Below, piece by piece: positions 36,866 to 44,853 of a stretch of 64,000 bases of DNA. Each line of letters begins with the position of its first letter. Position 1 is the stretch's first letter. The stretch is from CAYVWB01 sp964455395 (GTDB taxonomy: Bacteria; Desulfobacterota; Desulfovibrionia; Desulfovibrionales; Desulfovibrionaceae), in the NCBI GenBank assembly GCA_964455395.1, contig CAYVWB010000002.1:1-64000 (forward strand), in the 5' to 3' direction. The position numbers and the translations under genes were made by a program. Under the pieces are notes generated by a model. It had not been told where the DNA came from and made no database searches. It worked only from the letters and a program-made list of their open reading frames with translations.

Positions 36866-37207
36866 ATGACCGAACCCACGACCCCGCCGGTGAAACCACT
36901 TGGCCTGTTGACTGAAGCCGTGGAAGCCATGGGCCTGGAGATCACCTACGCCTATGACGACCTCGCCTTCGGCGCCCACAACATCTTTCTGGTGCAGTTC
37001 CCGCCGGATGCCGGCGCGCCTTTGCAGCTCTTCTTCAATGAGACCTGCGAAACCGAAGCCGCGGACGCCGTGGAAAACGCCCTGACCGAAGAATGCGCAA
37101 AACGCGGGCTCGCCCTGCAACGCGCAGGCCTCTATGTGCTGGAGGACGGCGGCGAGGACGACGAAGAGCTCCACCTGGAGCTCAGGCCCGGCGCCGTGTT
37201 GCAGTGA
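36866..37207 (+). CDS. Small acidic cytoplasmic protein, 113 aa
   Basis: Strongly acidic protein (EDGGEDDEELHLELRPG near the C-terminus) with no signal peptide. The pattern is alternating strands and helices (LTEAVEAMGLEITYAYDDL, NIFLVQFPPD, LQLFFNETC). It resembles the small alpha/beta proteins often annotated as hypothetical in Desulfovibrio-like genomes. GGAG lies 8 bp before the ATG at 36866; an in-frame ATG at 36848 has no such site. No function can be given. Confidence 0.7.
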   Translation: MTEPTTPPVKPLGLLTEAVEAMGLEITYAYDDLAFGAHNIFLVQFPPDAGAPLQLFFNETCETEAADAVENALTEECAKRGLALQRAGLYVLEDGGEDDEELHLELRPGAVLQ

Positions 37208-37535
37208 CCGCAGGCGCGGCCGGGACTGTGCCCTGACAGGATGAGACGGCGCCGCCGCATTCCGCCCCTCGACATTGTGTCAGGGTGTCATGGCGTCAGG
37301 GACGTCAGGGGCGTGGGGCGCTCGAACCGACACGCGGAGTCGTGACGCCTCCCCCGAGCTCAAGCCCGGCGCGGCTGTGTGCTTCCCCGTCGTGTATGCG
37401 GAAGACGCCGCCTCGGGTGATTGCGGCGGCGGTTGTTCATGGGCGCAGCCGGGGGCTTCCCTTTCGGGCATGCGGATGGAGGGGCGGCGACTCGGCTCTC
37501 CCTCCCCGCTGGCCTGTCTCGGCGACGCGCCCCCT
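37208..37535. other. Intergenic region with octamer-like repeats
   Basis: 328 bp between convergent genes. It contains a GTCA-centred repeat array at 37278-37311 and otherwise nothing recognisable. Confidence 0.55.
37278..37311. repeat. Octamer array (TGTCAGGG/CGTCAGGG-type)
   Basis: Four contiguous 8-9 bp units centred on GTCA. Period and core match the GTCAC arrays at 26823-26862 and 39962-40014, although the flanking bases differ. Confidence 0.6.
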
Positions 37536-38288
37536 CTACACCGCCAAGCTGAACTCCGCCAGGAACGCCGGCGCAAGCAGCAAGGGGTAGCGGCGCTTCC
37601 ACTCCACAGGAGAAGAGCCGTTGGCCGCCGTGACAAGCAGCGGCGCGACATCCGCCACCCCAGGCAGCTCCGGCGGGGGAAGCCGGACACGGGAGAGGCC
37701 GCCGCCTTGCGCCAGGGCTTCCAGCGCGGCGAGATCCGCCGCCTCATGAAGCAGCAGGTCGAAATCCTCAAGGAAGAAGCCGGCTTCCTGCGCTGCAGCG
37801 ACAAGCCACTCCAGGGAGAGGGGCCGGTCCGGGTAGCGCTTGGCTTCCTTGTTGGCGGGGGACCCTGTCAACAACGTGTGCGCATGTTCCCAGTAAGCAG
37901 CGTTGCGACACTGCGCCAGCAGCCGGCCCCTTGGCGCCAGCACTTCGCGAAGTCGCGTCAGCGCCCGAAGGGGGTCGGCGGCGTGTTCCAGCGTGAAGAC
38001 CGCCGTGACGAAGGTGAACCGACCGCGCCACGCCCGAGGCGTTTCGACTGCGGTGCGGGACCAGTCCGCCAGCACGGTCTCCACGACAGCAGGCGCGCCG
38101 CCGCCGTCAACCTCCTGCGAGTGATCCTCCACCTCCACGCCACAGAGCCCGCGGCAGTCCTTCTCTTCGTGCAGGGCCCGCAGCAGCTCGCCATGGCCGT
38201 ATCCGAAATCCAGAATATGGGACGTTCCCGGGGGGATGCGCGCAAAGAGCGCCGTCGGGAAATCGGGATGGTGCGAAGCGCGCTGCAT
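37536..38288 (-). CDS. SAM-dependent methyltransferase (class I, Methyltransf_11/23-like)
   Basis: 250 residues. The SAM-binding motif I is HILDFGYGHGELLRAL with an acidic residue at the end of the second strand (LCGVEVEDH). The post-II region FTFVTAVFTLEHAADPLRAL is typical of small-molecule or quinone-type methyltransferases, followed by LREVLAPRGRLLAQCRN. The substrate is unknown. The start at 38288 is preferred because the conserved fold begins soon after; the in-frame ATG at 38405 adds a low-complexity Arg-rich leader. It lies alone between convergent and tandem neighbours. Confidence 0.82.
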   Translation of the reverse strand: MQRASHHPDFPTALFARIPPGTSHILDFGYGHGELLRALHEEKDCRGLCGVEVEDHSQEVDGGGAPAVVETVLADWSRTAVETPRAWRGRFTFVTAVFTLEHAADPLRALTRLREVLAPRGRLLAQCRNAAYWEHAHTLLTGSPANKEAKRYPDRPLSLEWLVAAAQEAGFFLEDFDLLLHEAADLAALEALAQGGGLSRVRLPPPELPGVADVAPLLVTAANGSSPVEWKRRYPLLLAPAFLAEFSLAV

Positions 38289-38456
38289 GGCGTTTTTTCG
38301 TCTCGATGCGCCGGGGGGCCATTTCTGCGCGAGATATCGCGTTGGGGCTTCGCGCTGCGGACGGTGCGGGGCCACTCGTCGTGGAGACGTTCCGCCGGCG
38401 TTCACGGAGTCGTCGGGAAACGCTTTCGTGCGGCGTGGACGTCATCCGGGCGGCGG

Positions 38457-38660
38457 TCAGCGGTCCTGTTCCCCTTCCATATAGAAGCGCTCCAGGAATT
38501 CACATTCGCGTGGGCTGAGGTTGTGGCTCACGCTGGCTTCTTCGCAAAGGCGGCTCAGGGTGCGGCGGTCGTCGCGGCTGCCGCCTTGTTCCTGCAGCTG
38601 ATCCTCGACGTATTTGATGGCTTTCTTGACGTTCTGGCCTTCGGGCATGATGGTCGTCAT
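38457..38660 (-). CDS. Small hypothetical protein, 67 aa
   Basis: MTTIMPEGQNVKKAI start preceded by AAGGAG at good spacing. Charged, helical and lacking any membrane segment. The pattern (IKYVEDQLQEQGG, LSRLCEEASVSHNLSPRECEFLERF) resembles small helical proteins found in Desulfovibrio-type genomes. The function is unknown. Confidence 0.75.
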   Translation of the reverse strand: MTTIMPEGQNVKKAIKYVEDQLQEQGGSRDDRRTLSRLCEEASVSHNLSPRECEFLERFYMEGEQDR

Positions 38661-38811
38661 GCGTGCTCCTTCCAGGTGGTGCGGTTGATTTGAAATCCGG
38701 GACAATAGCGGAATGTAGCGCAGGCGCGCAGGCCTTGCAAGGGTCTACGCCCTCATGTACTTTCCTGGGAGTGTCGCGCGTCGTCTCCATCCACCTCTGC
38801 AAGGAACTCCC

Positions 38812-39675
38812 ATGGATTATCTTTTTTCCGCCGTCATCCTCGGCGTGGTCGAGGGGCTGACGGAGTTTCTGCCGGTCTCCTCCACGGGGCACCTTATCCT
38901 GGTGGGCCACCTGATAGGCTTCACCGGGTTGAAAGCCGCCACCTTCGAGGTGGTCATCCAGCTGGGCGCCATCCTCGCGGTGGTGGTGATGTACCGGGAC
39001 CGTTTTCTCGGCTTGCTCTTGCCGAACCACGTCCCGCCGCCGGAGCATCCTGTCCATTACGCATCGCAGGAGGGCGCGGCGCCACCGCCCCAGCCCGTGC
39101 GTCGTTTCGCCGGCATGCGGGGGCTGATGATGCTCTTCGTCACGTGTTTGCCGGCCTCCGTGGTGGGGTTGCTTTTTCATGACACGATCAAGACGCAACT
39201 CTTCGGGCCGGTGACGGTGGCGTGGGCGCTGGGCGTGGGCGCGGTGATGATCCTCGTGGTGGAGTCGCTGCGGCTGAAACCCCACGCGCGCACTCTGGAC
39301 GACATGACGTTTCGGCTCGCGCTCGGGGTGGGGCTCTTCCAGTGTCTGGCGTTGTGGCCCGGGTTCTCCCGTTCCGCTGCGACCATCATGGGAGCCATGC
39401 TCTGCGGTGCGGACCGCACCGTGGCTGCGGAGTATTCCTTCATCGCGGCGGCGCCCATCATGGTGGCGGCCAGCGCGTTGGATCTGGCGGGAAACCTGCA
39501 TCTTTTCGGGCCGCAAGACCTGATCCACCTCGCTGTGGGTTTCGTGGTCTCCTTCCTCTCGGCCTGGGCTGCGGTGAAGGTGTTCATCCGGTTGCTGGGC
39601 AAGGTCACCCTGCGCCCCTTCGCGTACTATCGGCTGGCCATGGCCCCGCTGGTGCTGCTGTTCTGGCCGGAATAG
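38812..39675 (+). CDS. uppP: Undecaprenyl-diphosphatase UppP (BacA)
   Basis: Integral membrane phosphatase that recycles undecaprenyl pyrophosphate to the monophosphate carrier used in peptidoglycan and polysaccharide synthesis. Its 287 residues have the diagnostic E-rich motif VVEGLTEFLPVSSTGHLIL near the N-terminus and PGFSRSAATI in the centre. About eight membrane segments are predicted, with a longer than usual loop after residue 65 (NHVPPPEHPVHYASQ). AAGGA precedes the ATG at 38812. Confidence 0.97.
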   Translation: MDYLFSAVILGVVEGLTEFLPVSSTGHLILVGHLIGFTGLKAATFEVVIQLGAILAVVVMYRDRFLGLLLPNHVPPPEHPVHYASQEGAAPPPQPVRRFAGMRGLMMLFVTCLPASVVGLLFHDTIKTQLFGPVTVAWALGVGAVMILVVESLRLKPHARTLDDMTFRLALGVGLFQCLALWPGFSRSAATIMGAMLCGADRTVAAEYSFIAAAPIMVAASALDLAGNLHLFGPQDLIHLAVGFVVSFLSAWAAVKVFIRLLGKVTLRPFAYYRLAMAPLVLLFWPE

Positions 39676-39706
39676 CGGGAAAATGCGTCGCCCCGGCATG
39701 AACCAC

Positions 39707-39735
39707 TTGACACCGCCGCACCTCTTGCGTAATTA
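39707..39735 (+). promoter_or_regulatory. Sigma-70 promoter of the tRNA gene
   Basis: Consensus TTGACA (39707-39712) and TAATTA (39730-39735) are separated by 17 bp. The start of transcription is expected near 39742, about 35 bases before the tRNA. Confidence 0.85.
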
Positions 39736-39776
39736 ACTCTGCTTCGCAGGGACGGCCACGCCCTCCCCCTGCCCTT

Positions 39777-39853
39777 GGCGAGGTAGCTCAGGTGGTTAGA
39801 GCATGCGGCTCATATCCGCAGTGTCGGGGGTTCAAGTCCCTCCCTCGCTACCA
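39777..39853 (+). tRNA. tRNA-Met (anticodon CAT, elongator-type)
   Basis: 77-base cloverleaf with encoded CCA. The anticodon CAT is at 39811-39813, in the loop CTCATAT on a 5-bp stem TGCGG/CCGCA. It has D-arm AGCTCAGGTGGTTAGAGC and T-loop TTCAAGT. The acceptor stem pairs fully, with a G1-U72 wobble at its end. The lack of the three G-C pairs in the anticodon stem and of the C1-A72 mismatch excludes initiator tRNA. A lysidine-modified tRNA-Ile with the same CAT anticodon cannot be excluded from sequence alone. It forms a single-gene unit with its own promoter and terminator. Confidence 0.92.
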
Positions 39854-39863
39854 GCACATGACG

Positions 39864-39893
39864 GCTCCATCCTTCGGGATGGAGCTTTTTTTT
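39864..39893 (+). terminator. Intrinsic terminator of the tRNA-Met unit
   Basis: Perfect 9-bp stem GCTCCATCC/GGATGGAGC with a TTCG tetraloop, followed by eight T residues. It starts 11 bases after the CCA end. Confidence 0.97.
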
Positions 39894-40274
39894 GACGCTC
39901 CGGCCTCCCCCTCCACGTCCCATGCGTCGCTCTTGCGCGGCATGACGTACAGCCCATCGCGCGGTCAGCCCGTCGCACGGTCGCGCGGTCACGCGGTCAC
40001 GCGGTCGCGTCAGCGTGCGCGTACAGCCACCCTCTTCCGTCGTCCACCGGTTCCGTGTTCAGCTGGCTGCCGCCGAGCGCTCCGGCGAGGAGCCCCCCCC
40101 CTCGCAGAGCCCCCTGGCCACGGCTTCGCGCCGGGAGTCCCGAAAGCCCGGGAAAGTCCGACGCGCAAGCCGGGGAGCAATTCTCCGGTCGGCGTCTCCT
40201 CATGCAGGGGACGTCGTCTCCCGGACGACGCACGGCCGGTCGCCGTATGCATGCCAATTCTTCATGTCTTCGAG
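39894..40274. other. Intergenic region with octamer array
   Basis: 381 bp downstream of the tRNA terminator. It contains the CGGTCACG array at 39962-40014, and open frames that are low-complexity and unsupported. No integrase or attachment-site duplication of the tRNA 3' end is seen here. Confidence 0.55.
39962..40014. repeat. Octamer array (CGGTCACG/CGGTCGCG)
   Basis: About six near-contiguous copies of CGGTC(A/G)CG, two of them identical. Same unit length and core as the array at 26823-26862, 13 kb away. Confidence 0.75.
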
Positions 40275-41162
40275 CTATTGCGCGCATTCGAAGAAGAAAC
40301 GGGCGGCGCGGCGGGGAATCGTCTTGGAGAAGAGCATGGCCACATGGCAGACCGGGGCGGCGGATTCGTCCTCCCAGCCGGCAGGCGTTCGCGTCAGGGA
40401 TTCGTGGGGCAGGACGAAATTGTCGACAGACGTGTGCAGCGCCAGGCACGGACATGGAGGCGCGGGGAGGTCGGCTTCGCGGGTGGTCAGTTCGCGCCAG
40501 AGGGCGCCTTCGTACAGCAGGCTCTCACCAAGACTGCCCATGGCCAGAGCGGCGAGTTTGCTGCCCGCCATGGGCGCGCCGAGGGTCAGCACGCCGCCGA
40601 GTTTGCTCTGTCCGTGTGGCGTGCGGCACAGTTCGCTGCCGACGTAGCCACGCAGCAACAGACCGCCCAGGCTGTGGCCCACCGCAAAGACCGGTTGGCC
40701 GTGGGCCTGACGCAAGCGTTCGATGTGGGCGTCCAGGCTGCGCATGATCGCAAAGAAGTCGCCTCGAAAAGAGTTGAAGGTGATGGCGTAGACATGGGGA
40801 TACCCGCAACGTCGCAGCCGACGGCGGAACAGCGTCCAGTTGGAGGAGTTGCCATAGAGACCGTGGATCAACAGCACGGGCGGCGGGCCCGCTGCGTTGG
40901 GTTTGGCGCGGCGGGGAGACCAGAGCCACGTGGTCAGCGGCATGAAGAGAGTGCAGACCGCCACGGCCAGTTGGCTCAGCACGCCGAGGAAGACGATCTG
41001 GTAGATGATCCGCGCCATGGAGAGCCCCTGGTCGCGCAGGCGCTGACGGTGGCCGCCGTTGGTCGCCTCGTAAAAGAAGAAGAGCGTGGTGGTGGTCTCC
41101 ACCCACAGCGAGCCCACAACGAGCAACGCCACGATCAGGATCAACAGGTCGTACACAGGCAA
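40275..41162 (-). CDS. Membrane-anchored lipase/esterase (alpha/beta hydrolase)
   Basis: 295 residues. Two N-terminal membrane segments (about residues 4-21 and 52-75) precede a lipase-type domain: oxyanion region VLLIHGLYGNSSNW, nucleophile elbow VGHSLGGLL, then LTLGAPMAGSKLAAL, and a C-terminal His in HVAMLF. The acid is likely in ALHTSVDNFVLP. It resembles triacylglycerol lipase-like hydrolases found at the inner membrane of many Proteobacteria, where it probably acts on membrane or imported lipids. It is transcribed away from the nitroreductase gene. Confidence 0.85.
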   Translation of the reverse strand: MPVYDLLILIVALLVVGSLWVETTTTLFFFYEATNGGHRQRLRDQGLSMARIIYQIVFLGVLSQLAVAVCTLFMPLTTWLWSPRRAKPNAAGPPPVLLIHGLYGNSSNWTLFRRRLRRCGYPHVYAITFNSFRGDFFAIMRSLDAHIERLRQAHGQPVFAVGHSLGGLLLRGYVGSELCRTPHGQSKLGGVLTLGAPMAGSKLAALAMGSLGESLLYEGALWRELTTREADLPAPPCPCLALHTSVDNFVLPHESLTRTPAGWEDESAAPVCHVAMLFSKTIPRRAARFFFECAQ

Positions 41163-41278
41163 CTCCGGTTCGTGTCAGGGGGTGAACTTCAGTCAGCATA
41201 GGAATTATGCCGCCTTGCGCGCAGGGCTGTCAACGCGCGTCGTGCGTCCCCCTGCCCTCCCCGCATCGCGCAAATTGC

Positions 41279-41306
41279 TTGACCCATTGAAACGCTTGAG
41301 TATCCT
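41279..41306 (+). promoter_or_regulatory. Sigma-70 promoter for the nitroreductase-csaA operon
   Basis: TTGACC at 41279-41284 and TATCCT at 41301-41306 are separated by 16 bp. The leader to the ATG at 41366 would be about 53 bases and includes GGGAGGGA as ribosome binding site. Confidence 0.65.
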
Positions 41307-41365
41307 CATTCCAGGTTGAGTCGTGCGAGCCATGCACCACACGCAAGTCAGGGAGGGAATTCGTC

Positions 41366-41884
41366 ATGGAAACACTGGAGGCCATCTTCACGCGGCGCAG
41401 CATACGCGCTTTCACGGACGATATGGTGGACGACGGCCAGGTGGAGACGCTGCTGCGCGCCGCCATGGCTGCGCCCTCGGCGGGCAATGCGCAGACATGG
41501 GCCTATGTGGTGGTCCGCGACAGGGAACTGCTGGACGCCGTGCCCGGCATTCACCCCTACGCCAAAATGACGCCCCAAGCGCCGGTGGCCATCCTCGTGT
41601 GCGGGGACCACGCCCGCGAGAAGCATGCCGGCTTCTGGGTGCAGGACTGCTCCGCCGCCATCGAGAACATGCTGCTGGCGGCGCACGCCATCGGCCTGGG
41701 CGCCGTATGGTGCGGCGTCTATCCGGATGAAGGCCGCGTGGAGGGTTTCCGCCGGCTCTTCACCCTGCCGGACCACCTGACCCCCGTGGCCCTGGTGCCG
41801 GTGGGACACCCCAAGGAAAAGAAGCCCGCCGCGGATCGGTACGATCCCCAGAAAGTTCGGCAGAACCGCTGGGGCGGCGCATGA
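41366..41884 (+). CDS. Nitroreductase family protein (FMN-dependent)
   Basis: 172 residues of the compact nitroreductase fold: the N-terminal FMN phosphate-binding motif RRSIRAFTDD, AAMAAPSAGNAQTW, then NMLLAAHAIGLGAVWCGVYP and the C-terminal VALVPVGHPKEK. These enzymes reduce nitro groups, quinones or flavin with NAD(P)H; the substrate is not predictable. Its stop overlaps the ATG of the downstream csaA-like gene by four bases, making a two-gene operon. Confidence 0.92.
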   Translation: METLEAIFTRRSIRAFTDDMVDDGQVETLLRAAMAAPSAGNAQTWAYVVVRDRELLDAVPGIHPYAKMTPQAPVAILVCGDHAREKHAGFWVQDCSAAIENMLLAAHAIGLGAVWCGVYPDEGRVEGFRRLFTLPDHLTPVALVPVGHPKEKKPAADRYDPQKVRQNRWGGA

Positions 41885-42318
41885 GCGAACATCCGCTCCC
41901 CGAGTCATCGGATTTCACCCCGGCCGGTGCGTCGCCCCTTGCGCCAACGATTCCATTCGACGAGTTCCTGAAGGTGGATATCCGCGCCGGCTGCGTCCTG
42001 GAGGCGGAACCTTTCCCGGAAGCGCGCATCCCGGCCATCAAGCTCACCATCGACTTCGGACCGCTGGGGGTGCGCCGCTCCAGCGCTCAGCTCACGGTTT
42101 TCCATACGCCGGAAGCGCTGGTGGGCCGCATGGTCGTCGCCGTGGTGAACGTGCCGCCCAAACGTGTCGCCGGCTTCAAATCCGAAGCGCTTGTCCTGGG
42201 CTTCGAGGCCACGGACGCCGCCGGCGTCCATGGCGTCGCGCTGCTTGCGCCAGCCATGAGCGTGTCGGAAACCGGCGAGGACGGTCCCGCCGTCGCGCCC
42301 GGCGCGCGACTTTATTGA
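41881..42318 (+). CDS. csaA: CsaA-like tRNA-binding-domain protein
   Basis: 145 residues consisting of a tRNA-binding OB fold (EFLKVDIRAGCVLEAEPFPEARIPAIKLTIDFG, then RMVVAVVNVPPKRVAGFKSEALVLGF) with a ~25-residue N-terminal extension. CsaA proteins have chaperone-like, export-related activity and bind tRNA in vitro. The conserved core is normally about 110 residues, so the extension and the Ala/Gly-rich tail are extra. It is translationally coupled to the nitroreductase gene. The inverted repeat at 42389-42421 may end the transcript. Confidence 0.88.
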   Translation: MSEHPLPESSDFTPAGASPLAPTIPFDEFLKVDIRAGCVLEAEPFPEARIPAIKLTIDFGPLGVRRSSAQLTVFHTPEALVGRMVVAVVNVPPKRVAGFKSEALVLGFEATDAAGVHGVALLAPAMSVSETGEDGPAVAPGARLY

Positions 42319-42388
42319 CCCCTCAACACGGCGGCTCTTGTTGATTGGCGCGTATTTTCAGGATGCTGAGACTTTGTCGGGACAAGTG

Positions 42389-42421
42389 CGCCGGCGCCCC
42401 TAAATGTTTGCGGCGCCGGCG
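42389..42421. promoter_or_regulatory. Perfect 10-bp inverted repeat
   Basis: CGCCGGCGCC (42389-42398) and GGCGCCGGCG (42412-42421) are exact inverted copies around a 13-base AT-richer loop. No T-run follows. It lies 71 bp after csaA and 55 bp before the FlgM-like gene, so it could be a rho-assisted terminator, an operator or a leader hairpin. Confidence 0.6.
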
Positions 42422-42476
42422 TCGATACATTGTGTAACCGCGGCGCACAGAACGCCGCGCCACGCGAGACCCCGGC

Positions 42477-42782
42477 ATGGACTCCAAAGACATCCACACC
42501 ATCACCGCACAACGCGCCGCCACCCCCACAGGGCGCCTGCTCCAGGCCGGTCAGCGCAAGGCTGAAGGCGACTTCGACGCCGTGTTCCAGAAGACCGGCG
42601 AACACGCCGAGCACACCAGCCAGGCCGCCCGCAACGAAGCGCTGCTCGCCGCCCGGGAAGCCAAACGTCAGGCCCGTGTGGAGGAGCTCAAGTTGCAGGT
42701 GCAGAGCGGTCAGTACGAGCCCAACCTCCGCGAAGTGGCCCACAACATCCTCTTCAACGACAACGGCGACCCCATGCTCTGA
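42477..42782 (+). CDS. FlgM-like protein (candidate anti-sigma-28 factor)
   Basis: 101 residues with a disordered polar N-terminus and a C-terminal helical segment RQARVEELKLQVQSGQYEPNLREVAHNIL. This follows the FlgM signature (RVEEIKxxIxxGxYxxxxxxVAxxIL) that binds sigma-28. The length fits FlgM. No flagellar gene adjoins it, although a FlhG-type ATPase and a CheY system are within 20 kb. The match rests on one motif, so it could be another small helical regulator. Confidence 0.55.
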   Translation: MDSKDIHTITAQRAATPTGRLLQAGQRKAEGDFDAVFQKTGEHAEHTSQAARNEALLAAREAKRQARVEELKLQVQSGQYEPNLREVAHNILFNDNGDPML

Positions 42783-42932
42783 GCCCGCTCCCACCGCTTC
42801 CCCATCCCTGTGGAGCGAGCGTTCCCGAAGCGTGGCGTTGCGTGTCCGCAGCCAACTTCTTCCCACCACCAAGCGCCGCGTCGGCCTTTTCGGTTGATCG
42901 ACTGCTTCCGCCCAGGCCGGACAGCATGCGCC

Positions 42933-44669
42933 TCACCCTTGTGGTTCGGATGCCTCCCGAGACGGCGCAGCCCGCATCAAAAGATCGTGCTTGAGCGCCC
43001 AGAGCACATAGCGCCGCGCCTGTTCCGGCGTCAGGCCGTGCTCCTGCGCCAACCGCGCCGCCAGCGTCTCGGCAGGCTGGGGACGCCCCGCCATCACCAG
43101 CAGCGGCCGCAGCGCCGTTTCCGGAAAGTGATGCGCCACCCCGGCATGGATGGCCGGGAAGTCCTGCCCCCGGTAGACGCGCTCCCCCGTGAGGGAGCGC
43201 CTCACGGTGAGCGTCTCCGGCGCATCCGTGTGATAATGGCCGAAACACTGTGCGTACGCAGGGGCCATGGGATGGGGCGTGGCGCGGAGCTGCGCCATGG
43301 CTGCTGGGTCCTGCTCCGCGGGGATGGGCCGCGTCCAGCAGTCTTTCCATACCATCAAATATTCCTGAATGATGTGATCCCACGTATAGTGCGCGAGGAC
43401 CCGCGCTCGGCCCGCCGCCCCCATGCGCTGGCGCAAGGCGGCGTCCTGGATGAGCGTGACGAGCGCCTCGGCCAGGGAAGCCACGTCCACGGCGGTGGAT
43501 TGCGCCATCAGCAGATGATGTTCGGAATCCGGCAACAGCGGCGCCAAGGCGTCCGAAGCGAGACTCTCCGCCTGGACCGGCTGCGCCAGCCCCGCCGTGG
43601 GCGCGAGCCATCCCGTTTCCCCGTGGACCACCAAGTCGCGGTAGCCGTCGTAATCCGATGCAATGACAGGCAACCCGGCTGCAGCTGCTTCCAGAAGGGT
43701 GAGACCGAAGGTCTCCTGGGGGTTGTCCGAGGGGGAGACGAAGATGTCCGCCGCGGCGAAGAGCTCGCGCTTGGCGGCTTCGTCCGGGTTCAACCGGGTG
43801 ATGACTTCCACGCCCAGATTGGCCGCCAGGACGCGCACCGTATGCAAATAAGCGTCACCCTCGGCGGCGGCCCCACCGAGGAGGAGCCGCAGCCCCGGGG
43901 CCTGCACCCCACCCGCGATGACGCGTTGCAGCGCCCGCAGCAACGGCATGAGATCCATCTTGTCGTGCAGGGAGACCCTGCCGAAGAGCAGCACGGCGCA
44001 TGCGTCGTCCGGCACGCCCAGGCGGCGGCGCAAGGCCTCGCGTTCCGGTGCGGGAGGCGGCGTGAAGGCGGCGGCGTCCACCCCCAGAGGGATGCGCGCC
44101 AACGCCGGGCCGGGGTGCGTGGTCTCCGCAAGCCCGTAGCCGGCGCGCAATCGATCGTACATGGTCTGCATGACTGCGACGGCGGCGCGGGAAGTGCACA
44201 CGGTGACGTCCCTGGGCGTGGCGCCGGGCCAGAGGTGCGCCAGAGCCGCGGCCGGGTGGCGTGGGTAGCTGAGGGAGTGGGTGACGGCCGTGACGGGGAA
44301 GAGCGCCGGCGCGTGGAGGTTGCGCAGACGGGCGAGCTGCGGCTGGTGGGTGAAGCAATCCGAGAGATGGAAAGCGGCGAAAGGAACAGTCGCCAAGGCG
44401 TGTGGCAAGGCGCGCCGCGTCGCCACCACGAAGGCTCCCCGGGCGTGCAGGGTCGGCCAGCGTGCTTCCAGGGCGCGGCGCTGGCGTTCGACGTCGAGGT
44501 CCCCGGGGAGGTGGAAGTGATACGTCTCGAAGGGGTCGGCTGCAAGCAACGCCTCCAGGAATGCGGCGTTGGCGTGGGTTCTGCCCATGAGCCCGGCTTC
44601 CAGGAACGGATCCAGAGTCCCCCAGGCCGTGCGGGAGTCCCAAGGGAATGCAGCGCGCTGATCAACCAT
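42933..44669 (-). CDS. Glycosyltransferase, GT4 family
   Basis: 578 residues. The C-terminal Rossmann domain of GT4 enzymes is clear: LLFGRVSLHDKMDLMPLLRAL, LRLLLGGAAAEGD, and the EX7E-type donor site FVSPSDNPQETFGLTLLEAAAAGLPVIASDYDG with the two Glu residues eight positions apart. GRARVLAHYTWDHIIQEYL closes the domain. About 120 further residues (from PHPMAPAYAQCF) form an extra C-terminal region not common in the family. The acceptor and product are unknown, possibly a surface glycan. A GTG at 44687 is an alternative start; neither start has a strong ribosome binding site. Confidence 0.87.
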   Translation of the reverse strand: MVDQRAAFPWDSRTAWGTLDPFLEAGLMGRTHANAAFLEALLAADPFETYHFHLPGDLDVERQRRALEARWPTLHARGAFVVATRRALPHALATVPFAAFHLSDCFTHQPQLARLRNLHAPALFPVTAVTHSLSYPRHPAAALAHLWPGATPRDVTVCTSRAAVAVMQTMYDRLRAGYGLAETTHPGPALARIPLGVDAAAFTPPPAPEREALRRRLGVPDDACAVLLFGRVSLHDKMDLMPLLRALQRVIAGGVQAPGLRLLLGGAAAEGDAYLHTVRVLAANLGVEVITRLNPDEAAKRELFAAADIFVSPSDNPQETFGLTLLEAAAAGLPVIASDYDGYRDLVVHGETGWLAPTAGLAQPVQAESLASDALAPLLPDSEHHLLMAQSTAVDVASLAEALVTLIQDAALRQRMGAAGRARVLAHYTWDHIIQEYLMVWKDCWTRPIPAEQDPAAMAQLRATPHPMAPAYAQCFGHYHTDAPETLTVRRSLTGERVYRGQDFPAIHAGVAHHFPETALRPLLVMAGRPQPAETLAARLAQEHGLTPEQARRYVLWALKHDLLMRAAPSREASEPQG

Positions 44670-44853
44670 GGAGAGTAGCCAAGCCACAGATGGGCGTTTC
44701 TGTCAAACCCCTGACCATGCTGCAGATTCTGCCGATCTGTATTTTCATAAGACAGCGTCATCGCTCAAATAATATTACATGGCTCGGGAATTGCTTGGAA
44801 TGCTGCAAACATGGCCCCTGAGGATGCGGGGTCGTCATGCAAGGAGCCTTCAA

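Noticed and set aside
39777..40274. tRNA-associated integration site
   Set aside because: No integrase, no repeat of the tRNA 3' end and no island-like genes follow within the window; only the terminator and a short repeat array are present.
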